Numbered from the stretch's first letter, positions 37,620 through 46,912 are shown. The stretch: DNA of 64,000 nucleotides from DYRB01 sp963709645 (GCA_963709645.1 CAVPXP010000003.1:124001-188000), one strand, 5' to 3'. Translations and numbers: made by a program. Notes: generated by a model not told the origin, from the letters alone.

Positions 37620-37660
37620 GGTGAGGGCAGCCGTCCGCTGTCAGCTCGCGGCCGGGCCAA

Positions 37661-39082
37661 TCACGTGACGAGGATGTTGTGGAACTGCCAGGGGTCCTCG
37701 GCGTCCACCGCCTCCGGGAACAGGGTGTTGCGGTGGTCCAGCGGCGTCCAGTCGCTGTATACGCCCACCATGTCCCCGAGATAGGGAAGGGCCACCTCCA
37801 TGACCTGCGCGAAATCCATCTCTTCGGGATCCAGGATGCCGGCATTGGGCAGATTGATGGCCCACACCACACCGCCGAGGACGCCGGCGGCCGTCTGCAG
37901 GCTGGTCGCATTGTTGTGCGGCGCCAGCGCAACGGCCTGGTCGATGGTCAGCCGCGAGCCGTACCAGTAGGCGCCCCGGGCATGCCCCATTAGCAGCACC
38001 CCCAACTCGTCCATGCCGGTGTCGATGTCCTCGGCGTGGAGCTGCCGCAGCGCCGGCTGAACCTGCCAGGCCCTGCCGGCCAACTCGTGCAGCGACAGGA
38101 CCGCATCGTCGCAGGGATGGTAGGCATAGTGGACCGTCGGGCGGTAGACCAAGCGCCCGCCGTCACGCACCGTGAGGTAATCCGCGATGGAGATGGATTC
38201 GCCATGGGTGACAAGGAACCCGAGGTAAGGCCCCTCCAGCGGCGTCCAACTGCGCACCCGCGTCCCGGCCCCCGGTCGCTCCAGCCAGATGGCCGAGTCG
38301 CAGCCGAACTCGTGGCGGTGGGCCCCCGCCGGCCAATGGCGTTCGTGGCTGCCCCAGCCCAACTCGGCCGGCTGGCAACCCTCCCCCACGAACCCCTCCA
38401 CCGACCAGGTGTTGACGAACTCGCCCCTCTGTTTGGGCCGCCGCGCTACCTGCGTATCCCGCTCCGCGATATGGATGGCGCGGATCCCGAGCCTTTGGGC
38501 GAGCCTTGCCCAATCCCCGCGGCTCCGGGGCTTGGGGACGTCCGGCAACAGGTCCGCCGCGAGATTGAGCAGGGCCTGCTTGACGAAGTGCGATACCAGG
38601 CCGGGATTGACCCCGTGGGTCAGCACCGCAGTCACGTCACTGAGACCCCGCAGCGACCGCGCCGCCTCGCGCAAGGCGTAGTTGGAGCGCAGGCCAGGCG
38701 ATATCGAGGTGTCGTAATACCCGCCCGCCCAGGGCTCGATGCAGGCGTCGAGATACAAGACCCCCTGCCCCTGGCACCACGCAATCAGCTCGACGCTCCC
38801 CACGTTGACCGAGAGGTTGAGCAGGAAATCGCCCGGCCGGAGCCTCTCCTCCAGCACCTCCCGGTAGTTCTCACGCGTCACCTCCAGTTGCGTGAAGCCC
38901 ACGCCGTAGTCGGCGGCGACATCGGCACCATTAGGGCTCTCGCTGATGACCTGGATCTGCTGCGGCTCGATGCCGATATGTCGCAACAGGAGCGGGAGTA
39001 CACCCCGCCCAACGCAGCCGAAACCGACCATGAGCAAGCGTCCGGCGAAGGCCGCAAACTGCCTGTGGAAACGCTCGTCCAT
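37661..39082 (-). CDS. hss: homospermidine synthase
   Basis: NAD-dependent enzyme that makes homospermidine from putrescine. From the ATG at 39082 (MDERFHRQFAAFAGRLLMVG) it has 473 residues, matching bacterial HSS. The Rossmann motif is VGFGCVGRGVLPLLLRHIGI. LTHGVNPGLVSHFVKQALL, RTQ-like segments, HEFGCDSAIWLERPGAGTRV and MDFAQVMEVALPYLGDMVGV are HSS signatures. Long in-frame coding without an ATG-proximal SD extends upstream, but the family starts here. Confidence 0.93.
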   Translation of the reverse strand: MDERFHRQFAAFAGRLLMVGFGCVGRGVLPLLLRHIGIEPQQIQVISESPNGADVAADYGVGFTQLEVTRENYREVLEERLRPGDFLLNLSVNVGSVELIAWCQGQGVLYLDACIEPWAGGYYDTSISPGLRSNYALREAARSLRGLSDVTAVLTHGVNPGLVSHFVKQALLNLAADLLPDVPKPRSRGDWARLAQRLGIRAIHIAERDTQVARRPKQRGEFVNTWSVEGFVGEGCQPAELGWGSHERHWPAGAHRHEFGCDSAIWLERPGAGTRVRSWTPLEGPYLGFLVTHGESISIADYLTVRDGGRLVYRPTVHYAYHPCDDAVLSLHELAGRAWQVQPALRQLHAEDIDTGMDELGVLLMGHARGAYWYGSRLTIDQAVALAPHNNATSLQTAAGVLGGVVWAINLPNAGILDPEEMDFAQVMEVALPYLGDMVGVYSDWTPLDHRNTLFPEAVDAEDPWQFHNILVT

Positions 39083-39823
39083 CTTGCTCAATACCTGTTG
39101 CGGGTGGGATGCATCCGAATGCGAGACGTCACGCCCGGATCTTGCCCCGGTCGACCCTCTGAGCGCCCCAGAGGGTCTGGCCGAGAATCCCGCGACCGTC
39201 GGCGTCCAGGCGCCCGGAACCCCGATTGTTTGGACATGGATCTTACCCCGGCTGCGCGAGGACCACGCCAGTTTCCGCACCGGTCTCGGCAGATCGGGCC
39301 ACTCTGTGGCGGCCTGTCCAGGTCCGCAACCCCCCAAGTCCTACTCGTACCTGGACCTGGTCGCTTAGGCCTCCGGCGGTTTCCTGCGCCATTTGGGTAC
39401 GGCAAACCCTACCATAACGCCCAAACCCTGCCGACTTACCCCTGCTTGGACCGAGGGCCCACCGCGTGGTTTGGGGTATTCCGCTACTGTTAAACTGACC
39501 GAGACGCTAGGCAACCGAAGTTTCTGGGTTCCGATGCATGGCACCCGGCCAGACACTCATCGCCGCGCGCTTGAGTGGGGGTTGTGCAGATCTCAGCAAA
39601 CCCTGTGCAAGAACGCTGTACCCCACCGGCTGGGCAACTGTGAAATTCGAATATATCCAGTTAGACAATAGGTTGGGCGCAGCGACACCTGGCCCATTTG
39701 GTGCGAGCTGGGCATAGATGCCGATCGAGGGTCGGCATCGACGAGTCCCAGGAAAAGCGCTGCAGCGCGGGCGTCCAGTGCGTTTCCGTGCCGAGTTGTT
39801 TTTGTTAGAGAAAGGGTATCGTG
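39083..39823. other. intergenic region upstream of sugE
   Basis: 740 bp without a recognised gene. It contains a hairpin at 39717-39740 with perfect 8-bp arms GATGCCGA/TCGGCATC about 90 bp before sugE, and a short stretch at 39520-39540 (TCTGGGTTCCGATGCATGGC) reminiscent of the start of ykkC leaders. Neither is enough to call a riboswitch. Promoters for hss (minus) and sugE (plus) must lie here. Confidence 0.4.
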
Positions 39824-40150
39824 ATGGCTTGGGTTTATCTTGTGATCGCGGGCATTTTCGAGTGGGGTTGGCCCGTCGGGCTCAAGCTGGGGCTGGCCGA
39901 CACCGGCTTGCGATGGGGCTGGATCGCCTTCGCGGGGATCTGCATGGTCGCCAGCGGGGCCCTGTTGCTGATCGCCCAGAAGACGATCCCAATGGGCACC
40001 GCCTATGCGGCCTGGACGGGTATCGGCGCGGTGGGTACCTTCGTCCTGGGCATCCTCCTGTTCAGCGAGCCCGCCAACATGGCCCGCTTCTTCTTCGTTG
40101 GCCTGATCGTGGTCGGCATCGTCGGGCTGAAGCTTGCGTCGATACACTGA
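39824..40150 (+). CDS. sugE: SMR-family exporter, SugE (Gdx) type
   Basis: Four-helix small multidrug resistance protein (108 aa from the ATG at 39824). The conserved membrane glutamate is in IAGIFEWGWPVGLKLGL, and the WPVGLK sequence is typical of the SugE/Gdx branch, which exports guanidinium, rather than EmrE. TIPMGTAYAAWTGIGAVGTF and a fourth helix complete the fold. Single gene; these proteins act as dimers. Guanidine specificity is inferred from the subfamily. Confidence 0.9.
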   Translation: MAWVYLVIAGIFEWGWPVGLKLGLADTGLRWGWIAFAGICMVASGALLLIAQKTIPMGTAYAAWTGIGAVGTFVLGILLFSEPANMARFFFVGLIVVGIVGLKLASIH

Positions 40151-40314
40151 CAGGTCGCAGTTGCTGCTCGCGGAGCCAGAACGTCAACTCCCGGTTCTCC
40201 CTTCCCGGTCCAGAGGGTTGGCCGCAGGGGCAAGAAGTCTCTCCGTCATCACCGTCACATTCGCCCTCGGGCGCGGCCGCGTAGACATGTCTTCACACCT
40301 CCGCCGCAGCGAGG

Positions 40315-40557
40315 GTGACCACCCTGACCTCGGACATCGGCCAGATGGGCGGCGCCATAGCCTCCCTCCGGGACGATGTCTCGGGCGTGCGCTCGGGCCT
40401 GGGCTCTCTACGCCAGACCGTGGACACCGCTCCTGAAAACAAGGGCACGGCCCAGGCCAACGCAGGCGGCACGCACAGCGCGGCCCCTGCCGCGCCCCGC
40501 AACGCGACTACCAGCGTCAACCTTTATTGGGCGATGCGTCCCAGTCGGCCCTGGTAA
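40315..40557 (+). pseudogene. probable broken lipoprotein with coiled coil
   Basis: From a GTG at 40315 the protein reads TTLTSDIGQMGGAIASLRDD then SGVRSGLGSLRQTVD, a clear heptad pattern, and ends NLYWAMRPSRPW. Just upstream in another frame (about 40230-40300) LSVITVTFALG and VDMSSHLRRSEG look like a lipoprotein signal and the first turn of the same coil, with one to two frameshifts between. The whole would be an Lpp-like murein or outer-membrane lipoprotein of about 110 residues. Family unknown. Confidence 0.4.
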
Positions 40558-41050
40558 CGAACGAAGGGTACGGGTTCATGTGTCCCTCAGTGTAAACCTG
40601 GAAAGAGCAGGCTTCGCGATACCCTGCCGCGGGGCAGCAACGCACGATGCCTCACCCCGCTGGGGCTGATCTACCGGCTGGGTGCCTTGGTCCTCCGGCC
40701 GCGTCTGCAGGGTCCCCGCTAACACCAAGACGTGCCGGCACGCCAACTCGCCGTTGAGCGGCGCTGCCACCGCTGTATGGCCGGGCCGCAAGGAGCATCG
40801 ACCGAACAGTTGCCGCTACTGGTAGGGGTTACCAGATGCCTGCCGGCGAGCGGAGACCGTTGGGGAACCGCGGCAGTGGATGACGGCAGCGGGCTAGGAG
40901 GCGGAGCGCGGTCGGCGGTAGACGTCTGATAAACCTCAATACTTGTGGATTCATGGGCCGTTGAATCGAGACAGATCGGCGCATTGCCGATAGGCCTCTC
41001 GATCCCGCAAAAGCCCATGAACACCGATACCACGTGACCGATCAGGTCGC
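40558..41050. other. no recognised gene
   Basis: About 490 bp between the broken coiled-coil gene and the lipoprotein at 41051. Open frames exist on both strands, but none has a recognisable motif or a convincing start. Confidence 0.4.
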
Positions 41051-41389
41051 TCATGGCCCTTTCTCCGGCTCGATGACGCACCCCTGTGCCAACCGGTAGA
41101 CGTAGGTCTTGCCGGATTCGACCCGCACTTTGGCCGAGCAGTCGTAAACGCCGAGCTCGTACTGGAACCTGTGAGCGCCCGCCGCGACCTCGAAGCTGAC
41201 CTCGTGATCCGGCTGCAATTGTCCGACAAGACGTCCGTCGACGGAGAACCACATCGGAAATATGCTGTCGAGCGAAGACGGCGCCCTGTAGACGGTGACT
41301 TTTGAGAGCGGTTCCTTGGGCTTTGGATCGTCGAACGTGGCACAACCGACGAGGACCGGGCTAAGGAGCAGGGCCGTAATCGCTTTCAT
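41051..41389 (-). CDS. DUF2846-like lipoprotein
   Basis: 112-residue protein with a lipoprotein signal MKAITALLLSPVLVGC (lipobox LVGC, lipidated Cys16). The mature part has VTVYRAPSSLDSIFPMWFSV, VSFEVAAGAHRF and VESGKTYVYRLAQGC, the pattern of the DUF2846 group of small envelope lipoproteins. Function unknown. Stands alone. Confidence 0.8.
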   Translation of the reverse strand: MKAITALLLSPVLVGCATFDDPKPKEPLSKVTVYRAPSSLDSIFPMWFSVDGRLVGQLQPDHEVSFEVAAGAHRFQYELGVYDCSAKVRVESGKTYVYRLAQGCVIEPEKGP

Positions 41390-42180
41390 GGGGCGCGGTT
41401 CTCGAATTCTCGCTAGTGGAAGGGTTAGATCTGTTCTCTTCTCTCACGCCGCGCCATCGAAGCATCGCCTCAGATCGGTCAGCGACAGCCTCGGTCCGCT
41501 CGTACCGCCATCCCGTTCCAGCGGAATACGCACTCCGCCGCAAAGGGATAGGGAGTCCAACCGCACGACGGCCGCATTGAGGGCCACGGTGCCAGCGACA
41601 GAAGGCCCACGCAAGCCTCTTGACCAGAGCGCAAAGTGGGCCGACGGGAAGAGACGCCGTTCCGACGATCGACCGGCGTGCGGCGGACACGGGCTTGCGT
41701 GCGGGTTGCGAGCGTCTTGCGCGCAGCAGGGCAGGTGTCACCCGGAACACCCCGGCGACGGCCGGGCTTACCGCTCCGCCTGCTGGTCGAGCAGGTGCCC
41801 GGATTGCGGTTGCGTCGCGGTGCCCCGGTCGGATACGACATTGACGAGGGCGCTGGTGATGCGGTCATGGTCGCAAGCTTTGCCAAGCGATACACCGCTT
41901 CCGGCTCCTTTGCTGACGCAGGCGAATGCAGCAGGCAGGGCGGTTCCCAGGTCCGCAGGATCGGCGTGCGCGCGTCCGTGGCCTCGACGTTGGAGATGCC
42001 CCGGTCGGACGAGCTTCCGGAGCCCGGTCATCATTGGGGGCACTGAGGTACGCGGGGCACCGGTGTGTGCGGCGGGACGCCGCAGCCCAGAGCGGGATTC
42101 CGGCGAGCGCCAGCCCGCCAGCCTCTTCACGGCCCGGGCGATACGCCCCAAGGGCGTGTCTTGACCTCGATGGCAGCTGG
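41390..42180. other. no recognised gene
   Basis: About 790 bp. Several overlapping open frames of 110-290 codons exist on both strands, as expected by chance in GC-rich DNA. None has a family motif, a signal peptide or a ribosome-binding site that stands out. Likely decayed or non-coding. Confidence 0.45.
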
Positions 42181-42345
42181 CTATCGAGCAGCCTCGCGGT
42201 AGAGCTGCTCGACCCAGTCCCGGAACCAGGCCGGGCGAGCGAGCAGGACGTACGCGAGCAGGAGCGCTGCGAGCGGGACCGCGAAGGCAGCGGTGTCCAC
42301 GATGACGAGGAGCAATGCCCAGACGAGACGGTCGGCGAGACGCAT
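42181..42345 (-). CDS. 54-aa membrane protein
   Basis: Starts MRLADRLVWALLLVIVDTAA at the ATG at 42345 and ends YVLLARPAWFRDWVEQLYRE-AAR before a TAG at 42181. A long hydrophobic stretch (residues 8-36) gives one or two membrane spans, followed by an aromatic, charged tail. Composition and hydropathy are too ordered for chance. Similar short proteins with an RPxWFRxWVE tail occur in gammaproteobacteria as far as I recall, but without assigned function. Confidence 0.65.
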   Translation of the reverse strand: MRLADRLVWALLLVIVDTAAFAVPLAALLLAYVLLARPAWFRDWVEQLYREAAR

Positions 42346-42852
42346 GCCTATCTCACGAGCTCCGGGGATTAGTGATTGGGATATCTAACCGCCTCAGGCC
42401 GAGGCGCGGCCGGCACTAGCCGGAGCCTGAACAGCAGTCAAAGCCGGGCGAGCCACGGTTCGGGGCGCACTCGTCGCATGAATCCGAGTTGTGCTAGGCA
42501 ATACCGTTCTCGCGCGTCGCATTCTTCGCGCGCTCCTCTGGGCCGCCCACACCCCATGGTCGAGGGGGATTGCGGGGCGGCCGGCGGGAGCAATGCCGCC
42601 TGGCCGTATTCCCTCCAGCGGACTCCGTTCCAATCGGCTGTATAGACCGCGCTCTGTCGCGCCAGGGGCAATGCTTGCCAGCCGACCCTCGACTTCAAGC
42701 GCGCTCCTGGGCTGGGCGATCAGGCTCCGATTCAGCGGTGGCGCGAGCCCGCCGTGGGTGCCGACCCGTTCGTCCGCGATCCCCAACCGCGCGGTCATAC
42801 CTGGCAATCATTACCTGAGGCCGCCAAACTCACTGGGATACTATCACGCGTC
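42346..42852. other. no recognised gene
   Basis: About 500 bp between the 54-aa membrane protein and the repeat protein. A minus-strand frame contains AVYTADWNGVRWREYG, but I cannot attach it to a family or find a good start. Confidence 0.4.
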
Positions 42853-43206
42853 TCAATCGCCCACCTCGTCGCGGCGCACTCCGCTGCCGTCGTCACCCAC
42901 CTCATGGCGCTGCAATCCCTCGCCGTAGTCGCCGACCTCACGCGGTTGCAGTCCCCGGCCGTAGTCGCCGACCTCACGCGGTTGCAGTCCCCGGCCGTAG
43001 TCGCCGACCTCATGCGGCTGCGATTTGCGCCCGTAGTCGCCTACCACATTGCGCTCCAGTCCGCGCCCATAGTCGCCGACCTCATCGCGCTCTGGTCCAC
43101 CGCGGTCGTCGCTTGACCCGTCCTGGGCAACCACCGGGGTCCCCGCCATATAAAGCCCGCCGGTCATGACCGCAACAAGTAACAGGAATCCGGGTCGCTG
43201 GAGCAT
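42853..43206 (-). CDS. secreted protein with seven 12-residue repeats
   Basis: About 117 residues from the ATG at 43206 (or 43215). A signal peptide (MLQRPGFLLLVAVMTGGLYM, cleavage likely after VVAQ) is followed by tandem repeats of the form EVGDYGRGLQPR. Units are ERDEVGDYGRGL, ERNVVGDYGRKS, QPHEVGDYGRGL, QPREVGDYGRGL, QPREVGDYGEGL, QRHEVGDDGSGV and a final RRDEVGD. VGDYG or a close variant is kept in every unit and only the flanks vary. No family recognised. The acidic, Gly- and Tyr-rich repeats could bind a metal or a polymer. DNA copies are so close that repeat number may vary between strains. Confidence 0.75.
   Translation of the reverse strand: MLQRPGFLLLVAVMTGGLYMAGTPVVAQDGSSDDRGGPERDEVGDYGRGLERNVVGDYGRKSQPHEVGDYGRGLQPREVGDYGRGLQPREVGDYGEGLQRHEVGDDGSGVRRDEVGD
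42856..43105. repeat. 36-bp tandem repeat array
   Basis: About seven units of 36 bp encoding the 12-residue repeats. The units at 42925-42960 and 42961-42996 are identical; outer units are diverged mostly at third codon positions and flanks. There are no spacers, so this is not a CRISPR. Confidence 0.9.
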
Positions 43207-43280
43207 GGCTACCACCAGGGGCGTTAGGGTTCGGCCTACGGGGGCTCCGCGCAGGCCGTCAGCGGCAACCGAGCGCGTGC

Positions 43281-43574
43281 TTACGCCGGGGGCCGACGCA
43301 AACTTCCACTCCGCGCGCGCGACCGCAGCGCAGCCGAAGGAACAACCCTGGCGAAGGACTGCGGCGCTTGTCTGGGCAAGTGGTTGCGCCCTTTTCCGGG
43401 CAGCGAGCGAAGGGCCACGGACAGACCCAGCGGGAATTCAACCGCCTGCGCCAGATACAACGTCAAGATAGCCCCGATGTCGTCAGCGGACAAGACTGGA
43501 CGACCAGGGGATAAATCGAACCCAAACTCGCGCTCGATCCGGGCGAACAGGGTCAGGTTGTCGGCACCGTGCAA
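43281..43574 (-). pseudogene. possible ACP-like fragment
   Basis: The first 45 residues (NLTLFARIEREFGFDLS, then LSADDIGAILTLYLAQA) look like helices 2 to 4 of an acyl carrier protein, without helix 1 or the serine motif. The rest of the frame is not recognisable. Could be a broken carrier gene; could be chance. Confidence 0.3.
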
Positions 43575-43651
43575 TGTTTTCGCCGCTCAAGGTTGTGGTC
43601 TCAATGGCCGATGTGGGCCCAGACTGAGGTGAGAACCTTCAGCTTCGCTGA

Positions 43652-44259
43652 TCAGGCGGGGGGGTAGAGTCTCCTCTGGCCCGAAGCCGATACCGAAAGG
43701 GGCAACATTTCCTTTTCGAACCGCCCCTGGGCGGTCTTGAGGAACTCCAGGGCCAGGACCTCGGACTGCTTGGGGCCCCGCGGAAGTCCTGATCGGCCTC
43801 CAGGATCTTCTGCTCCCGCTGGATCTGATCATTGGTGGCGGCGGTGACGTCGACATAGCTCCCTTTGACCTTGTCGAAGTGGGTGGTGATGCCCGCGCGG
43901 CTGACCTTCCTCCGGACGTTGCCCAGGCGATCGAAGGTATCGATGCGTCCGTCCTGGATTTGATCCACCATGAACTTGGCGGCGTCTCGGATGTTGTTGA
44001 AGGCGTTGGCGATCTCCCCGGAGCGCTCACCGACGTCCATGGCCTGCGCCTGCTGGCGGACCACCTCGTTGAAGGGGGATGACCGGCTCAGGGTGAGCGC
44101 GATGGCCGCCACGCGGCCCTCGTCCAAAGCAGAGATCTGGTTGCGCAGGGCAATCATGCGCTCCTCCTGGGTCTTGGCATCCTGCGGGACCAGGCCGGGG
44201 ACCCGCAGGCCATTCATGGCCTCGTCCAGGTACTGTATCGGGGTCGCGGCGCCGTTCAT
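43652..44259 (-). CDS. coiled-coil protein, weakly TelA-like (frameshifted)
   Basis: Starts MNGAATPIQYLDEAMNGLRV at the ATG at 44259 behind GGAGG. The sequence is helical throughout (ERMIALRNQISALDEGRVAA, IANAFNNIRDAAKFMVDQIQ, NDQIQREQKILEAD). The frame is lost near 43783 in GGGGCCCC; shifting it restores KQSEVLALEFLKTAQGRFEK and a TGA at 43652, for about 200 residues. The RIDTFDRLGNVRRKVSRA segment recalls toxic-anion-resistance (TelA) proteins, but TelA is nearly twice as long. Function unknown. Downstream of an orphan Phd antitoxin gene. Confidence 0.6.
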
Positions 44260-44374
44260 CCGGCCTCCAGCTTCGACTTTCTTGTGGCTGTGTTGTGGTG
44301 CACTAGCTCGGCTAGGCGGCATGATGTCCGCCGGTGGCACCCCGTCGCCCCCGGCGGCGCGGCGCTGCCGGCAA

Positions 44375-44572
44375 TCAATCGCCGTGGAAGGCCTCGTCGA
44401 CCTCCTCGTCCGGCGCGTGCGCCTCGTCATGTTGCCCGTCCCACTCGTCGACCGGGAGCAGCCTGGCGATGGGCACGCCGCCTTGAGCGATAACGATCTC
44501 CTCCCCTCCCCTTGCCCGGTCGATCAACTCGGCAAGGTACCGGGAGGCATACTGTAGGGTCACTGTCTGCAT
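44375..44572 (-). CDS. Phd/YefM-family antitoxin
   Basis: 65-residue protein starting MQTVTLQYASRYLAELIDRA and continuing GGEEIVIAQGGVPIARLLPV, the standard Phd N-terminal DNA-binding fold that also represses its own promoter. The acidic C-terminal tail (DEAHAPDEEVDEAF) would neutralise a PIN or RelE-type toxin. No toxin gene follows: the next minus-strand gene is the coiled-coil protein 115 bp away. An orphan antitoxin, or half of an unusual pair. Confidence 0.88.
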   Translation of the reverse strand: MQTVTLQYASRYLAELIDRARGGEEIVIAQGGVPIARLLPVDEWDGQHDEAHAPDEEVDEAFHGD

Positions 44573-44870
44573 GGGTTCGGTCTCTGTCAGGATCGGGTCG
44601 CCGCCGCCATCCGAAGCCGCGGACGCTGGCCAAGAGCCGAGGGTAGCCCCTGGGGTCGCCCCGGCGGCGAGTCACGCCCCGGTTGGCGACCGCGGAAAGA
44701 TAACGCAACGGCCGGCAAAAGGCTGCTGGGGCCGTGATCGAAGCTGCTCTAAGCTCCACACCGCACGGCCAGAGGAGTAAAGTCTGGCGTTGCCGCCCGC
44801 CGCCGACCGCCCGAGGCGCCGGCGGGTCGGGCAGCCCATACCCAAACAACAATGGAGGTCCAGAGGCCAC

Positions 44871-46232
44871 ATGAGCGATTCCGTCAAGTACCTGCTCGGC
44901 GAGCAGGACATACCAAAGTCCTGGTACAACATCAACGCCGACCTGCCGGTGCCCCTGGACCCCGTACTGCACCCCGGTACCAAGCAGCCCATCGGACCCG
45001 ACGACCTGGCGGTCATCTTCCCGCGGGCGGTCATCGAACAGGAGATGAGCGCGGTACGCGAGATCGAGATCCCGGAGCCCGTGCGTGACGTCTACCGCCA
45101 GTGGCGACCCTCACCCCTGTATCGCGCCCGCCGGCTGGAAAAGGCGCTCAATACCCCGGCCAAGATCTATTACAAGTACGAGGGCGTCAGCCCCGCCGGG
45201 AGCCACAAGCCCAACACGGCCATCCCTCAGGCCTTCTACAACAAGCAGGAGGGGGTCAAACGCATCACCACGGAGACGGGGGCCGGCCAGTGGGGCTCTT
45301 CGCTCGCCCTTGCCGGGGCCTTTTTCGGGCTCGAAATCGTCGTCTATATGGTCAAGGTCAGCTTCCAGCAGAAGCCCTATCGGCGGGCCTTCATGGAGAC
45401 CTTCGGGGCCCAGTGCATCGCGAGCCCCAGCGATACCACTCAATGTGGGCGGGCCATTCTCGCCGGACACCCGGACAGCACCGGCAGCCTGGGGATCGCC
45501 ATCAGCGAGGCCGTCGAGATGGCCGCCCAACGGGACGACACCAAGTACGCGCTGGGCAGTGTGCTGAACCACGTCCTGCTGCACCAGACGGTCACCGGGA
45601 TCGAGGCCATGCGCCAACTGGACATGGCCGGGGACTACCCCGACTTGATCATCGGCTGCACCGGAGGCGGCAGCAACTTCGCCGGGCTGGCCTTCCCCTT
45701 CCTCGGTAAGCAGCTGCGCGAGGGCGGGAGCACCCAGTTCATCGCCGTGGAACCGTCCGCCTGTCCGACCCTGACCAAGGGCCTGTTCGCCTACGACTTC
45801 GGGGATACCGCCCATCTGACCCCGTTGGTCAAGATGTATACACTGGGTTCCGGCTTCGTCCCGCCAGGCTTCCACGCCGGGGGGCTCCGCTACCACGGCA
45901 TGGCCCCGCAGATCAGCCACCTGGCCAAGCACGGCTATATTGCCCCGCGCTCCTACAACCAGTTGGAGTGCTTCGCCGCCGGCATCCAATTCGCCAAGGC
46001 AGAGGGAATCATCCCCGCCCCCGAGGCCAACCACGCGGTCCGGGCGGCCATTGACGAGGCAGAGAAGTGCCGCGAGTCCGGGGAGGCCAAGACCATTCTC
46101 TTCAACCTCTGCGGTCACGGCCACTTCGACATGCAGGCCTACACAGACTACCTGGCCGGCAAGCTCAAGGACCTGGTCTACGAAGAGGGCGAGGTCGCAA
46201 TGGCCCTAGCGGGATTGCCGTCCGTCCCCTGA
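44871..46232 (+). CDS. TrpB2-type tryptophan synthase beta chain
   Basis: PLP enzyme of the TrpB2 group, which often stands alone and may condense indole and serine or act as a serine deaminase. It has 453 residues from the ATG at 44871, longer than TrpB1. The PLP lysine is in GSHKPNTA, the phosphate-binding loop is GCTGGGSNFAGL, and the TrpB2-type N-terminus (KSWYNINADLPVPLDPVLHP) is present. No trpA is nearby, consistent with a TrpB2 acting by itself. Confidence 0.93.
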   Translation: MSDSVKYLLGEQDIPKSWYNINADLPVPLDPVLHPGTKQPIGPDDLAVIFPRAVIEQEMSAVREIEIPEPVRDVYRQWRPSPLYRARRLEKALNTPAKIYYKYEGVSPAGSHKPNTAIPQAFYNKQEGVKRITTETGAGQWGSSLALAGAFFGLEIVVYMVKVSFQQKPYRRAFMETFGAQCIASPSDTTQCGRAILAGHPDSTGSLGIAISEAVEMAAQRDDTKYALGSVLNHVLLHQTVTGIEAMRQLDMAGDYPDLIIGCTGGGSNFAGLAFPFLGKQLREGGSTQFIAVEPSACPTLTKGLFAYDFGDTAHLTPLVKMYTLGSGFVPPGFHAGGLRYHGMAPQISHLAKHGYIAPRSYNQLECFAAGIQFAKAEGIIPAPEANHAVRAAIDEAEKCRESGEAKTILFNLCGHGHFDMQAYTDYLAGKLKDLVYEEGEVAMALAGLPSVP

Positions 46233-46407
46233 GCCCACCGCAACTGCTGGCATGAGGCCGGATGGACGCCGGCCAAATGCCGGCGCCCTCGCCCACCGGT
46301 CGATCCCTCCGTCGCAGGCCGCGGCACCAATCCATAGCCTTCCCCGGCACGGCCAGCCGCCTTGTATCGCCGTGGGCATCGGGGCTGGCCGCCGTAAGTT
46401 GCCACCA

Positions 46408-46857
46408 TCACACCCTAGCCAGTCCCGTCCCCAGCCGTAGCCGGGCCCGCAGCCACCGCCGGGTTTGCGCGTCCAGCCCGTCGGGCAATAGGACCAGGGA
46501 ACAACGCCGCCAGCGCGGGCCGCGAAAGTTCAGCACCATGACCCGAGTGCCGACGAAGGTCGAGGGGGCAAGCTGTGCCGAATGCCTATCCCCGGTGCCC
46601 AGGGTAAGCTCCCATCCGTCCTCCCCCAACAGGGCCTCCCGCACCGCCCAGGGGGTATTGGGCCAGACATGGGTCAGGGCATTCCAGGCAGCGCTGACCA
46701 GCACCAGACCGACCAGACCCAGGCGAACTGGCCAGGCCGCCGGCAGCACGAGGGCGATCACGACGGCCAAGGTGTGAGACAGGGTGATGAAGGCGGCCAG
46801 TAAGCGCGACGGACGTGGTCGCACCAAAAGTGGCGGGCGGCGCCGATGGGTCGCCAT
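46408..46857 (-). CDS. YgfX (CptA)-family membrane protein
   Basis: 149-residue protein from the ATG at 46857. A basic N-terminus leads to two adjacent membrane helices (LLAAFITLSHTLAVVIALVL and LGLVGLVLVSAAWNAL) and a soluble domain with WELTLGTGDRHSAQL and RWRRCSLVLLPDGLD. This is the YgfX layout. In E. coli ygfX pairs with sdhE and was proposed as a cell-division toxin; no sdhE is in this window, so the partner is missing or elsewhere. Confidence 0.7.
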   Translation of the reverse strand: MATHRRRPPLLVRPRPSRLLAAFITLSHTLAVVIALVLPAAWPVRLGLVGLVLVSAAWNALTHVWPNTPWAVREALLGEDGWELTLGTGDRHSAQLAPSTFVGTRVMVLNFRGPRWRRCSLVLLPDGLDAQTRRWLRARLRLGTGLARV

Positions 46858-46912
46858 GGCGTACCGAGGTCTCAGATCGGGGCTGAGGCCGCGGTCGCAC
46901 CCAGGCCAAGGA

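Noticed and set aside
42856..43105. Regular 36-bp repeats, considered as a CRISPR array.
   Set aside because: The units are directly adjacent with no spacers and encode a continuous secreted repeat protein with a signal peptide.
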